Source: CAG-877 sp045627525
Lineage (GTDB): Bacteria; Bacillota_I; Bacilli_A; RF39; UBA660
DNA: 64,000 nucleotides
Reading direction: 5' to 3'
Assembly: GCA_045627525.1 (NCBI GenBank)
Contig: JAZQNW010000013.1
Span: 62,001-126,000, forward strand
Part shown: positions 43,742 through 53,718 of the stretch, in pieces
Layout of the letters: each line of letters starts with the position of its first letter
How positions within the stretch are numbered: position 1 is the first letter of the stretch
Position numbers and translations under genes: made by a program
Notes under the pieces: model-generated
What the model saw: the letters and a program-made list of their open reading frames with translations, nothing else
Told to the model about the DNA's origin: nothing
The model's database searches: none

Positions 43742-44668
43742 TTAATTTTCTTTTTTGAATAATCGGTCCATATTGTTTCTTGGTAAAAGCATTTTCATAG
43801 ATTTGTCTACTCTAACCTTAAATAGTTTTTGATCTGTTTTATGCTCTTCACCATCTACGCACCAAGAAGCTTTTGGTTCATCTAAGAATTCAATTTCAAA
43901 ATTATCTGTTTGATAATAATTTATATTCGGTATATCTTTTAATTCCATATTTGCAACTTGAACAAGAACTTTAAGAGCTTCACTCTTATTGTGCGCTTTT
44001 ATTAGAGCTACTTCAAATTTATTATCATCTAATTTTATATCATAGTAAATGTCATTTACACCAGCAACTCTTGATGAGTTTGTTATAAATATAAATGAAT
44101 AGTTTCCCACATATTCTTTATTATCAATTTTATATCTAATATTATATGTATTTAATTTGTTTTTTAATTTTTTTGCACCATATATTAAGTATGCTAACTT
44201 CCCATATTTCTTTTTTAATGTTCTTGGTGTATTGTAGGACATTTCAATATAATCTCCTAAACATGCTACATAAATAAATGGTTTATCATCAAGATAGCAT
44301 ACGTCTACTCTTTTTACTTTTCCACTAAGTATTGCATCTAAATTTTTCAAATAATTATTTGTTAAACCATGCATATGTGCTACATCATTTGTTGTTCCCA
44401 TTGGAAGATTTGCTAGAATTAATTTTTTATCTCGAGCCATATTTCCAGTTACTACTTCGTTTAGAGTACCATCTCCTCCAGCACTTATTACTAAGTCAAT
44501 ATCATTAGATAATTCTTTTACTATTTCAGTTGCATGCCTAGCTTTTTTTGTATAAATAATTTCGGCATCATAACTATATTTACGCAAAACATCGTAAAAA
44601 TCTTGCATACCTTTTAGTTTTTTTACTTTTCCACTTTCTGGATTCATGATAATCACACATTTTTTCAT
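43742..44668 (-). CDS. Diacylglycerol kinase-family lipid kinase
   Basis: 308 residues of the DagK/YegS family. The nucleotide loop SAGGDGTLNEV is clear, with NPESGKVKKL at the start and FEVALIKAHNKSEAL plus a CVDGEE end typical of the group. Likely phosphorylates diacylglycerol left over from LTA synthesis (LtaS gene at the right edge), recycling it to phosphatidate. Start chosen as ATG 44668, nine bases after AAGGAG; the in-frame ATG two codons earlier is only three bases from it. Confidence 0.9.
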   Translation of the reverse strand: MKKCVIIMNPESGKVKKLKGMQDFYDVLRKYSYDAEIIYTKKARHATEIVKELSNDIDLVISAGGDGTLNEVVTGNMARDKKLILANLPMGTTNDVAHMHGLTNNYLKNLDAILSGKVKRVDVCYLDDKPFIYVACLGDYIEMSYNTPRTLKKKYGKLAYLIYGAKKLKNKLNTYNIRYKIDNKEYVGNYSFIFITNSSRVAGVNDIYYDIKLDDNKFEVALIKAHNKSEALKVLVQVANMELKDIPNINYYQTDNFEIEFLDEPKASWCVDGEEHKTDQKLFKVRVDKSMKMLLPRNNMDRLFKKEN

Positions 44669-44730
44669 AAGCATCAGCTCCTTAATATCTATATTATATC
44701 ATTTTTTTTCATATTTTCTAGTAGTGATAA

Positions 44731-44760
44731 AAAAATGATATTTTATAAATATCACTTTTT
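44731..44760 (-). terminator. Terminator of the GT2-GT4 gene
   Basis: Hairpin 44731-44743 with 44748-44760 (one mismatch), T/A-runs on both sides. Confidence 0.75.
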
Positions 44761-44768
44761 TAATTATA

Positions 44769-47090
44769 TTATCTTTTTTTCATATTTCTAGTTAATAATT
44801 TATAAATAAGTATAAAAAATGCTGGAATAGACTTAACAAAGAACTTAGCAAAATAGATAAATTCTTTAAAAGTTTTCTTTAAAGCTCTTAGGCAATCTAA
44901 AATAGTATTCAATTCATTTTTGGCGTAACTTCTATCTATAACTATTTTTAATCTATCTATAAATTTATTTGATGTGGTTTTTTTATTTTTTTCATCTAAC
45001 TTATATTGAATACTAAATTTTCTAGCTAAATAGTCTTTACAATATAAATAATAACTATGATGAAGTGTTTCTAATGACAAATTATATGAAGCGTAATTAA
45101 TAAATTGTTTTTTCTTACCTTTTTCTTCTTTTATAGATTCATCAATAATTTTTTCAAAGTTTTTTATCATTTTATTTATAGTAAAACCATTTATAATTTT
45201 TTTTCGGCAATTTCCTTTTATCGTATTTAAATCAGTAATAACTCTTAATGTTTCTCTTACATATTCATATATTTCTCTTTGATAAACTTCAGCTGTTGCA
45301 TTTTCATTATAGTGAACTATTCCTCCAACTTTTTTATCAATTAGTTCAGTTTGTCCACCAACATCTGTTGATATTACTGGTATTCCCATTGCTAGGGATT
45401 CATATGATGTAAGTGCTAGTCCTTCTAATGATGAGCAGTTAATTGTTAAATCACTAATAGCATAAATTTCAGAAGTTTCTTTTATCATTCCAAGGGTTTG
45501 GAAATTTTCATTTGATTTAATTAGCTTTTGGACTTTTTTTAGTAATGGTCCATCTCCAGCAATTAGGAAATGTAAGTTTGGATTTTTTTCTAGTAATTTT
45601 AAAGCTATTTCTACAAACATTTTAGGTCTTTTTTCTTCAGAAATTCTTGCAACAAATGAAATAATAATTTTATCTTTTGGAACATTATATTTTTCTTTTA
45701 ATTCATCTTTATTAAATTTTTTAGGATCAAATTTTTCTTCATCTGTTCCTATATATAATGTTTCAACATTCTTTTTACCATATCTTTCTATTAATTGACT
45801 TTTCGTAAAGTTATTGCAGCAATAAGTTTTTGTTAGATAATCATCTACATCATGACTACATCTACCAAATCCTTCTCTTGGATCTTTCATGTCAATTGAA
45901 TGAATATAGTCAACAAAAGGTATAGTTGGATATTTTCCTTTTAAATAAGGTATCATATAATAACCATACTGGGTATTGCTTACTACAACCATATCTACTT
46001 TTCTTGATGAAATTATGTAATCTGTGAAATTAATATATTCCGGTCTATCTAAGAATGTTGCCATATCATATACTTCACTAGCATAAGTTTCAAATTCTTG
46101 TCTTAATGGATTGGTATTTGGCGTTGTAGTTAAAACAATTGATTCATATTTTTCTTTATCTATTCTTTTTATTAAATCTAAATTAAATAAGTCTGCTCCA
46201 CCTACTACCATCCATGGAAAAATAAACAATATTTTTTTCTTTGAAGATTTCTTGTAATCTGGTAATATCATATTTTCATAATTCTTTACCGTCGTATATT
46301 TTTTTTCTACTCTTGGATATTGAATTATTTCAACATTTTTATTTATTTTGCTAGCTGTATCATTTACATATTTCATAGCATTTTTATTATTTTTCTTAGC
46401 TCTTGAAAATTCACCAGTACTACTTACTCTATACCAAAATAGTGGTGCATTAACACGAATGGGTTTTTTACCTTTTTCTAATAACTTTAACCACAAATTC
46501 CAATCTTCATACATTGATTTTTCTTTTATACCAAAGCAGCCTACTTCTATTAAATCTTGCTTTCTTACCATTGAACTTATACATATCAAATTTTCAACTT
46601 TCTGTTGAGCAACAGTTAAATATCTTTCCCATAAAAATTCTTTATCCCCAAAATTAATCATTGTTGTATATGCAAAGCTCGCATCTGGATGTGTTTCTAA
46701 TGTCCAATAAAGACATTCTATCATTGTTTTATCTGGTATATCATCGCAATCTAGGAAGAAAATATATTTGGTTGATTTACTGCTTTTTTCTATACCATAA
46801 TCCCTAGCAATTGCTGGGCCACCGTTTTCTTTATGATATACAGATATTCTTTTATCCATCTTAGATAATTCTTCTAATTTTTTTAGTGATTCCTCATCTT
46901 TTGATCCATCATCTACTATTATCCATTCAAAATATGGATAAGTTTGACTAAAAACAGCATTAGCTGTTTCCATCAATGTAGAACCACCATTATAAAATGG
47001 TGTGATAATACTTATTGTTGGATTTAATTTTTTTGAATTTAATTCACCGATTAAATCTATTTTATCGCCTGGCCTTTTTGTGTAATCCAT
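44769..47090 (-). CDS. Bifunctional glycosyltransferase (GT2 + GT4)
   Basis: 773 residues. Residues about 25-250 are a GT2 domain: IITPFYNGG, IVDDGSKD, and the metal-binding FFLDCDD. Residues about 290-640 are a GT4 domain with KIIISFVARISEEKRP, FLIAGDGPLL and EGLALTSYESLAMGIPVI carrying the Glu-x7-Glu motif. A basic tail of about 100 residues ends in a hydrophobic segment near 750, suggesting membrane association. One base follows the pyruvyltransferase-FrhB gene, so they act together in making an extracellular glycan. Confidence 0.9.
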   Translation of the reverse strand: MDYTKRPGDKIDLIGELNSKKLNPTISIITPFYNGGSTLMETANAVFSQTYPYFEWIIVDDGSKDEESLKKLEELSKMDKRISVYHKENGGPAIARDYGIEKSSKSTKYIFFLDCDDIPDKTMIECLYWTLETHPDASFAYTTMINFGDKEFLWERYLTVAQQKVENLICISSMVRKQDLIEVGCFGIKEKSMYEDWNLWLKLLEKGKKPIRVNAPLFWYRVSSTGEFSRAKKNNKNAMKYVNDTASKINKNVEIIQYPRVEKKYTTVKNYENMILPDYKKSSKKKILFIFPWMVVGGADLFNLDLIKRIDKEKYESIVLTTTPNTNPLRQEFETYASEVYDMATFLDRPEYINFTDYIISSRKVDMVVVSNTQYGYYMIPYLKGKYPTIPFVDYIHSIDMKDPREGFGRCSHDVDDYLTKTYCCNNFTKSQLIERYGKKNVETLYIGTDEEKFDPKKFNKDELKEKYNVPKDKIIISFVARISEEKRPKMFVEIALKLLEKNPNLHFLIAGDGPLLKKVQKLIKSNENFQTLGMIKETSEIYAISDLTINCSSLEGLALTSYESLAMGIPVISTDVGGQTELIDKKVGGIVHYNENATAEVYQREIYEYVRETLRVITDLNTIKGNCRKKIINGFTINKMIKNFEKIIDESIKEEKGKKKQFINYASYNLSLETLHHSYYLYCKDYLARKFSIQYKLDEKNKKTTSNKFIDRLKIVIDRSYAKNELNTILDCLRALKKTFKEFIYFAKFFVKSIPAFFILIYKLLTRNMKKR

Positions 47091-47091
47091 A

Positions 47092-49527
47092 TTATATCCT
47101 ACCTTCTTCTTTTTCTTTTTTCATTCTTAATTTATCTATTATTTTTAGAATTTTATTTAATATTTTCCATCTCTTACTGTTATGTATATTACTAATTTCT
47201 TTTTCTAAATTATTACATTTGTTATTTAAATCAGCAATATTACTTTCCAATTGTTTTATTTTTATATGGCTGTTAATCATTTTTAGTGTAATATCAAATT
47301 GCTGATCAGAAGAGAATACAATGTTTCTTTCTAGTGGTCTTTTTATTGATTGCTCTATGGATGGATTGTATTTTAATATTTCACTATAATTACCATCTAC
47401 ATATTCTACGAATTTAAAAAACTCTATTTTTTCTAAGAACTTATTACCTTTTTCTGTATTTACTATTAGAGAAGAAACTCCTTTTTCATCAAAAAATTCA
47501 TTATTTGTAACTTCTATTCCCCAATAATCTCCAATTATTAAATCTGCTAAATTGTTATTACCCTTGTATTTACAGTTATAACAAGATTCTCTCATAACTG
47601 TATTTTGTAAATATGAATTCATTAATTCATCATCTGTAAATTTTTTAATTATTTTTTTATTGTCACTATTGTATTTAATACTTGATTTTGTCCATCCGTT
47701 TTCTTTTGTTCTAAATTGCCAATTTGTTATTTCATGATTTTTACTATTAATATATTTTTTTAATATTTTTTCATTCATAACGCCATGGCAAACAATTGAA
47801 ACAGTGAATAAATTTTTAGCATCTTTTACTAATTTTTTTATTGCTCCCACTTGGCACGGAGTGCCAACAAAAAGTACTTCTTTGTTATTACTTATATCTT
47901 TTTGAAGTTGCTTAAATATATTTGTTATATTACTTTGAATATACTTTGATCCCATTACTCGTTCAATTTCTGATATATTTGTAATTCTAACATGATTAGC
48001 TTGATTATTATTAAATTCACAGGCATAAACAACACCCTTATTTTTTAATACTCTTTCAGCTAATACATAAAATATCCCACCTGATGTACTTTTTTTTCTA
48101 ATTTCTATATTCTTATTTTTAACGGCAAAGTATTTTTTTGAAAAAGAATAACTATTTTCTTTACTGCTTGTAATAGGACAATTTTTTCTGCAAATATTGC
48201 AATTAACACACTTTTCTTTTTCAATTTTAGGATAAGTATACCCTTCTTTATCTTCAATCATTGTTATAGCTTTTTTAGGACATTTTTCTTGGCAAATGCC
48301 ACAACCAATGCAAGTTTCTTTTTTACATATTGTGAATTTTTGCTGATCATTTAATTTTTCTATTACCATATTAAAGATATTTGATGATTCTTTTATAATA
48401 TCTGGCATTTGATTTTCTAATGTTTCTTTTATTTCTAATTTGTTTTTTTCTATATATTTAAATTTTTCTATTAAATTGTCTGAAGTCAAATTATTTTTAT
48501 CTATTACATAATTTTTATAATCACCAAATAAATCTTTAGCAATACCCAATGATTTTACGCTATAGCCAATAACCAATGTTGGCACTAAAGTAGAATATGC
48601 GGCAATAGATGCATGAGTACGAGCAGCTACTAGTATTTCAGACTTAGAAATAATATATTTTAATTCATTGCAATTATAATTATTTGTCTCAAGATAGACT
48701 TTTTTTGTTTTAAATTTTGCTTTTATTTTTTTTAATATTGTTAAATCATTACAATCGTTTGTAGTTACATGTGGCAATAAGCAAACTGAATAGTCTGTTT
48801 TATCTAAAATATAATTTATTAAATCAATTACTGATTTAAAGGCTTTATCATTAATATTTGTATTTGGAATAGTCAGTGGGCTTAGGTTTAATGTAACGTA
48901 CTTTCTGTCTTTATACCAAGGGTCTAACTTTACTTTTTTTGGTTCAAGTGAAAAAGCTGGATCCTTAGCAAAAATTATTTTTTCTTCTGGAATATATTTT
49001 TTCACAGCATTGTATGTTAGACTTTCTCGTATTACTAAAACATCAAAATTACGTAGGTTACTTATTAATTCTAAATCATCTATTTCATCATACAATGAAG
49101 CTCCCCATAAAACTGTCTTCTTGTTCAGATCATGTGACTTTTTATCAAGAGCATATAGCCAAGTACAATAATCATAACAGTAATTATCTCCACCTACTGA
49201 TATACAAATATCTGATGAAGATAATTCGTTTACAACTTCATTTTGATACAATAATTCAAAATTATTATAGTCAAATGGCATATTTTTATATTTATCTTCG
49301 ATTTTTTTCTCTTCTTCTGTTAGCTCATCACTTTTTTTGTAATGTTTTATGTGTTTGGCACTTTTTTTGTATTTTGTATCTATATTTTTAATGTCGTGTA
49401 TTGCTATAGATATATCATATTTACTTTTAGGTATTTGATTAATTGTTGATTGAACAATTGCCTCAACACCTTTATTTTTATATGTACCTACACCATATAA
49501 TAATATTTTGTTTTTTGTCTTTTTCAT
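47092..49527 (-). CDS. Polysaccharide pyruvyltransferase fused to ferredoxin and FrhB domains
   Basis: 811 residues. Residues 1 to about 375 are a polysaccharide pyruvyltransferase (GVGTYKNKGVEAIVQSTI start; SVGGDNYCYD; ARTHASIAAYSTLVPTLVIGYS). Residues about 385-455 hold two 4Fe-4S motifs: CIGCGICQEKCP and CVNCNICRKNCP. Residues about 465-720 are a coenzyme F420 hydrogenase/dehydrogenase beta (FrhB) domain with KKSTSGGIFYVLAE and FVGTPCQVGAIKKL. A coiled coil (about 745-780) ends it. FrhB-like proteins use flavin and Fe-S; in glycan clusters they are thought to act on sugars. Combined reaction unknown; F420 use is doubtful in this lineage. Confidence 0.88.
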   Translation of the reverse strand: MKKTKNKILLYGVGTYKNKGVEAIVQSTINQIPKSKYDISIAIHDIKNIDTKYKKSAKHIKHYKKSDELTEEEKKIEDKYKNMPFDYNNFELLYQNEVVNELSSSDICISVGGDNYCYDYCTWLYALDKKSHDLNKKTVLWGASLYDEIDDLELISNLRNFDVLVIRESLTYNAVKKYIPEEKIIFAKDPAFSLEPKKVKLDPWYKDRKYVTLNLSPLTIPNTNINDKAFKSVIDLINYILDKTDYSVCLLPHVTTNDCNDLTILKKIKAKFKTKKVYLETNNYNCNELKYIISKSEILVAARTHASIAAYSTLVPTLVIGYSVKSLGIAKDLFGDYKNYVIDKNNLTSDNLIEKFKYIEKNKLEIKETLENQMPDIIKESSNIFNMVIEKLNDQQKFTICKKETCIGCGICQEKCPKKAITMIEDKEGYTYPKIEKEKCVNCNICRKNCPITSSKENSYSFSKKYFAVKNKNIEIRKKSTSGGIFYVLAERVLKNKGVVYACEFNNNQANHVRITNISEIERVMGSKYIQSNITNIFKQLQKDISNNKEVLFVGTPCQVGAIKKLVKDAKNLFTVSIVCHGVMNEKILKKYINSKNHEITNWQFRTKENGWTKSSIKYNSDNKKIIKKFTDDELMNSYLQNTVMRESCYNCKYKGNNNLADLIIGDYWGIEVTNNEFFDEKGVSSLIVNTEKGNKFLEKIEFFKFVEYVDGNYSEILKYNPSIEQSIKRPLERNIVFSSDQQFDITLKMINSHIKIKQLESNIADLNNKCNNLEKEISNIHNSKRWKILNKILKIIDKLRMKKEKEEGRI

Positions 49528-49597
49528 AATTTCAACCTTACCTTATATGTCAAGTATAACAAATTTTTATTTATAAGACAATTTAATGGTAAAAAAA

Positions 49598-49615
49598 AGA
49601 GTAATTTCTTACTCT
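49598..49615 (-). terminator. Terminator of the ABC export permease gene
   Basis: 7-pair stem (49598-49604 with 49609-49615), TTTC loop, T-run on the minus strand. Confidence 0.75.
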
Positions 49616-50387
49616 AAAATTCTTCTACAAAGCTCTTTTCTAATTTTTTGAATATCAAATATCCTATTATTAATATAGCTACACTTAATGTACCCCATAT
49701 TGCTATCATTTTAAAGTCTGGCATTTCGTGGTAATAAAGTATAGATCGATATCCTTCAACTAATTGTGCCATTGGATTTAATTTTAAAATCCATTGAAAT
49801 TTATCAGGTAGCATATCAGCTTTATAAATTATTGGTGTTCCATAAAATGCTAACATCATGAAAACGCTTACAAAATGATCTACGTCTCTTACAAAGACTG
49901 TTATTGCTGATAAAATAAAGTTAAAACCTAATGTAATAATATATTGTATTAATACTAATAATGGAAATAATAATATATGAATAGAAAATCCTACACCACT
50001 AAATAATATAAATATAAAAACAATTATTGTTGTTATTAAGAAGTTAATTAATTGGCTGGTTGTAATAGAAATTGGAATTATTTCACGTGGAAAATATACT
50101 TTTTTTAATATGTTTCCATTAGCAACTACACAGCCTGTTCCTGTTTGGATTGCTGTAGTAAAGAAATTCCATGGTATTAAGGCTACAATCATAAAAATTG
50201 TGTAATTATCTACATCAACTCTTAATATATATGGAAAAACAAAAGAATATACGGCAAGCATTAATAATGGGTTTAAAAATGTCCAAATAACACCTAGCCA
50301 TGATCCTTTATACTTTCCTCTAATTTCTTTTTTTATGTTTGTTTTTAATAACTCACGATAGTTATATAATTCTTTAAATATTGTCAC
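49614..50387 (-). CDS. ABC-2 polysaccharide exporter permease (TagG/Wzm type)
   Basis: 257 residues, six membrane helices. RELLKTNIKKEIRGKYKGSWLG near the start, YKADMLPDK and LNPMAQLVEGYRSILY near the end are diagnostic for teichoic-acid or O-antigen export permeases. The start is GTG 50387, after GGGTGATGTAA. It lies 5 bases after the ATPase gene. Confidence 0.92.
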   Translation of the reverse strand: MTIFKELYNYRELLKTNIKKEIRGKYKGSWLGVIWTFLNPLLMLAVYSFVFPYILRVDVDNYTIFMIVALIPWNFFTTAIQTGTGCVVANGNILKKVYFPREIIPISITTSQLINFLITTIIVFIFILFSGVGFSIHILLFPLLVLIQYIITLGFNFILSAITVFVRDVDHFVSVFMMLAFYGTPIIYKADMLPDKFQWILKLNPMAQLVEGYRSILYYHEMPDFKMIAIWGTLSVAILIIGYLIFKKLEKSFVEEF

Positions 50388-50392
50388 TTACA

Positions 50393-51136
50393 TCACCCAC
50401 AAATTTCTAAATATTCTTTTAAAACTTCATCAGTTTTTCCATCTTTTCTAATTTCACCTTTATATAACCATACTGCTCTATCACAAAAATCTTTTACCTG
50501 ATTCATACTATGTGTAACTATAACTATTGTTTTACCAGCAGCTTTTAATTCTCTTAATTTGTTAAAACATTTATCTTGAAAGTGTTGATCACCTACTGCT
50601 AATATTTCATCAATTAGTAAAATATCAGCTTCTACGTTTATGGCAACTGAAAATGCTAATCGCATATACATTCCTGATGAATATGTTCTTACAGGATTAT
50701 CGATAAATTCTTGTAATTCTGAGAATTCAATTATTTCTTCTAGTTTGGCATCTATTTCTTTTCTAGTTAATCCAAATATTGAAGCATTAAAATATATATT
50801 TTCTCTTCCTGTAAAATCATCGTGGAATCCTGCCCCAAGCTCAAGTAAAGATGTTAATTTACCATCTTTTGTTATCTTACCTTTTGTTGGATAGATAATT
50901 CTATTCATTAATTTTAGTAACGTTGATTTACCACTACCATTTGTACCAATTAAAGCTACACTTTCACCTTTTTTTATTTCTAGATTTATATCTTTTAAAA
51001 CATGTAATACATGGTCTTTACTTTTATTTTTTTTGGAGAAAAACAAAATTTTTTCTTTTAGCGTATTAGCTTTATCATAGTATAATTTAAAGTCTTTTGA
51101 TACATGTTTTACTTTTATCGCTATGTCTTTTTCCAC
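50393..51136 (-). CDS. ABC polysaccharide exporter ATPase (TagH/Wzt type)
   Basis: 247 residues. Walker A ALIGTNGSGKSTLLKL, signature RTYSSGMYMRLAF, Walker B ILLIDEILAVGD. The N-terminal extension and 'TSLLELGAGFHDDFTGREN' loop identify the polysaccharide export group; there is no C-terminal carbohydrate-binding domain, which matches substrate-independent export. Start chosen as GTG 51136, seven bases after AGAGG; the ATG at 51181 has no ribosome binding site and lies within the 5' UTR. TGA is the stop. Confidence 0.9.
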   Translation of the reverse strand: MEKDIAIKVKHVSKDFKLYYDKANTLKEKILFFSKKNKSKDHVLHVLKDINLEIKKGESVALIGTNGSGKSTLLKLMNRIIYPTKGKITKDGKLTSLLELGAGFHDDFTGRENIYFNASIFGLTRKEIDAKLEEIIEFSELQEFIDNPVRTYSSGMYMRLAFSVAINVEADILLIDEILAVGDQHFQDKCFNKLRELKAAGKTIVIVTHSMNQVKDFCDRAVWLYKGEIRKDGKTDEVLKEYLEICG

Positions 51137-51198
51137 TTTTATACCTCTTTTCTGCTTTCTTTTAAAATTTATATTTTTCATAATTATTTACTATAAGT

Positions 51199-51226
51199 AT
51201 TATAGCACATATATAAAATATTTCAA
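51199..51226 (-). promoter_or_regulatory. Promoter of the glycan exporter operon
   Basis: -35 TTGAAA (51221-51226), 16-base spacer with extended TGC, -10 TATAAT (51199-51204). Confidence 0.8.
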
Positions 51227-51236
51227 AAAATGTTTA

Positions 51237-51262
51237 AAAAATGACTAATGTTAGTCATTTTT
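51237..51262 (-). terminator. Terminator of the polymerase-GT4 gene
   Basis: 12-pair stem (51237-51248 with 51251-51262), TG loop, T-run on the minus strand. Confidence 0.8.
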
Positions 51263-53563
51263 ATTATTAAATATTTTTTCTAACTTTTTCATTCTATCAT
51301 TTTGGATTTTTTCTAAATCTATCTCTTTTAGTTTTTTATCTTTTTCAATTATTTTTCTTACTTCTTTTACCATTTCTTTTTCGTCCTTAGAAATTATATA
51401 TGCATAATCTTTTATATTAATAGATTCATCACTTGTATTGATAGTTGTTATTATCTTTTTATTTAAAACTATTGATTCTAAATAAGTAACCGGGAATCCT
51501 TCATAGTCAGATGTTAAGATTATGTAATCTGCTTTTTTCATATATGGATAAGGATTTTGTTTTTTCCCAAAGAATTTTACACGTGTTTTTAATTTACTAC
51601 TAGATACTAATTCTTCATATTTATTTCTATCTGGCCCATCACCAATAATCCATAATTCAATATTTTTAATTTCTTTTATTAAATTTATGGCACGTGATAG
51701 TTTTTTAGAGCTATCATCTAGTCTACCTACAAAGACTAGTAATTTTTCTTCTTTTTTCTTTTCTGAAATTTCTTCCTTACTTAATTCTATAATTCTTTTT
51801 ATATCAACAAAGTTATTAAATACTAATAATTTATTACTTAATTTCGGATATAATTCTTTAAAGCTATTCTTTGATTCATTTGATACAAATATTATATTTT
51901 TAAAATCATTTACTTTTCTATTATCAAAAAAACTTTTTATTTCTTCGTTTGTTTTATATACATATTTATAATCACTATGAACGTATAAAGCATTATTATT
52001 TGATGATATAATTGCTAACTTATTACTACTTAAACTATATGTTGCATAGCAACAACTAAAATCGTAGTTATGATAGTTAAGAATTTTGTATAATAATTTT
52101 CTTATGTAATTAGTTGTTTTCCTAATAAGAATATTTTTATTATTTGATACAGCAATTTCCTTTAAATAAACATTTTTATTAACTTGTTTTAGTAATGTTC
52201 CTCTTTTTTTCTCCACTATTAAAGTTACATTGTATTTATTATAATTTATTTTATTTAGTAAATTAATCATTGCTGTTTCTATTCCACCTATTTCTAAATC
52301 ATATATAGAAAACATCAAATCTTTTTTTGAGTTTTCCTTTAATGAAAGTATTATGATTATACAAATAATACTTACTGAAGGTGCTGTAACAATATGTCCT
52401 GTTAGTAATGTTAGAAAGATAATCAATAATATACTAGTTGTTAACATGTAATCATCAAATGTTTTTTCTTTTTTATTCTTTGCTATTTCATATAGTATGT
52501 AAATATATATGCTAAAGAATATTATGAAACCTATTATTCCATGACTAAAATAGATATCAAAATAGTCCATCTCTACTAGTTTAGTAGATTTTCCTTTATT
52601 CTTATAACCTATTCCTATTAATTTTTGATATATGTTTGAATTATCATAAATATTAAACTGATCTTGATAAAATGTTATTCTTTGACTGAATATAAAATGA
52701 TCTATTAATTCCTCATCTTCTACAACATCTACTATATTATCAATTTTTAAATAGTTCATATGAGTTTTTATATTTTTATAAAAATTGGTTTTTGGTAATG
52801 TTATCATCAAAGATAATATTCCTATAATAATTATTATAAAATCTATAAATATTCTCTTATATTTTTTTGACTTTAAGCTTTTAATAATTAACCATATAGT
52901 AGTCATTATTGCTGTAATAAAGAATGCCAATAATGGTGTTTTTGTTCCAACTGTTAAAATTACAATTAAATATAATAATAGATATAGTAATTTTTTTATA
53001 ATACTTTTATCTTCTTTAAATATAATAAACATTATTGGGGTTAGTATAGCAATAATACCACTTATTTCATTTGCTGAATTATAAAATCCTAAAGTACCAG
53101 ATTTAGTTATTTCATAAGAGTTATATCCAATATTAAAAATAATTGGTACAAATATAAATATTAAATACATAATTAATGTCGCAAATAATGTCATTTTGCT
53201 AATCTTAATATTTTCTTTTAATTCATATAATGAAATTAATAGTAATGGGAAATAAAATACTCTTAATAATCCCTGAAGTTCACTAAATATGCCAATTCCA
53301 TTTTTGTATAAAATAATTCCTAATAAGTATAAGATAGAATATATTATAAATATTAAGTAATATATAATAGAGGCTTTCTTTTTATATATAAATGTTGTTA
53401 TGAACATAATAAAAAGTAAAAATATTATTCTAATTATAATGCCAAATGTTAGATTTAAATTAAATGCATGTATTGATATACCTGTTATTAAATCTAATAT
53501 AGGTTGAATTAAGATGAAAACACTTAATATTTTACTAAGATTTTTATCCAAGTATTTTTTCAA
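51251..53563 (-). CDS. O-antigen polymerase/ligase-like membrane protein fused to GT4 glycosyltransferase
   Basis: 770 residues. The first half (about 1-410) has roughly ten to twelve membrane helices in the style of Wzy/WaaL polymerases, including the periplasmic loop with FYNSANEISGIIA. The second half (about 420-765) is a GT4 domain: SIYDLEIGGIETAMINLLNK, LLVFVGRLDDSSKKLSRA, LWIIGDGPDRNKYEEL and EGFPVTYLESIVLNKKIITT with the Glu-x7-Glu pair. Start chosen as TTG 53563, about eight bases after AAAGAGG; the GTG at 53572 overlaps that site. Joining polymerisation or ligation with sugar transfer in one chain is unusual. Confidence 0.82.
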   Translation of the reverse strand: MKKYLDKNLSKILSVFILIQPILDLITGISIHAFNLNLTFGIIIRIIFLLFIMFITTFIYKKKASIIYYLIFIIYSILYLLGIILYKNGIGIFSELQGLLRVFYFPLLLISLYELKENIKISKMTLFATLIMYLIFIFVPIIFNIGYNSYEITKSGTLGFYNSANEISGIIAILTPIMFIIFKEDKSIIKKLLYLLLYLIVILTVGTKTPLLAFFITAIMTTIWLIIKSLKSKKYKRIFIDFIIIIIGILSLMITLPKTNFYKNIKTHMNYLKIDNIVDVVEDEELIDHFIFSQRITFYQDQFNIYDNSNIYQKLIGIGYKNKGKSTKLVEMDYFDIYFSHGIIGFIIFFSIYIYILYEIAKNKKEKTFDDYMLTTSILLIIFLTLLTGHIVTAPSVSIICIIIILSLKENSKKDLMFSIYDLEIGGIETAMINLLNKINYNKYNVTLIVEKKRGTLLKQVNKNVYLKEIAVSNNKNILIRKTTNYIRKLLYKILNYHNYDFSCCYATYSLSSNKLAIISSNNNALYVHSDYKYVYKTNEEIKSFFDNRKVNDFKNIIFVSNESKNSFKELYPKLSNKLLVFNNFVDIKRIIELSKEEISEKKKEEKLLVFVGRLDDSSKKLSRAINLIKEIKNIELWIIGDGPDRNKYEELVSSSKLKTRVKFFGKKQNPYPYMKKADYIILTSDYEGFPVTYLESIVLNKKIITTINTSDESINIKDYAYIISKDEKEMVKEVRKIIEKDKKLKEIDLEKIQNDRMKKLEKIFNNKND

Positions 53564-53718
53564 ACATATCACCTCTTTTTTATTATAGCATAATTTTTAT
53601 TTTTACTTTATTACTTATTATATTTAGACATTCTTTTACATTTCATTTACGGCTTGTTATTTATCTTTTAACATAATTATTATATAATTATATTATTATA
53701 GATAATTGAGGTGGTATC

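Noticed and set aside
47092..49527. Two genes joined by an assembly error (pyruvyltransferase and FrhB)
   Set aside because: The frame is continuous over the joint with no stop or ribosome binding site between the halves, so a true fusion is the simpler reading.
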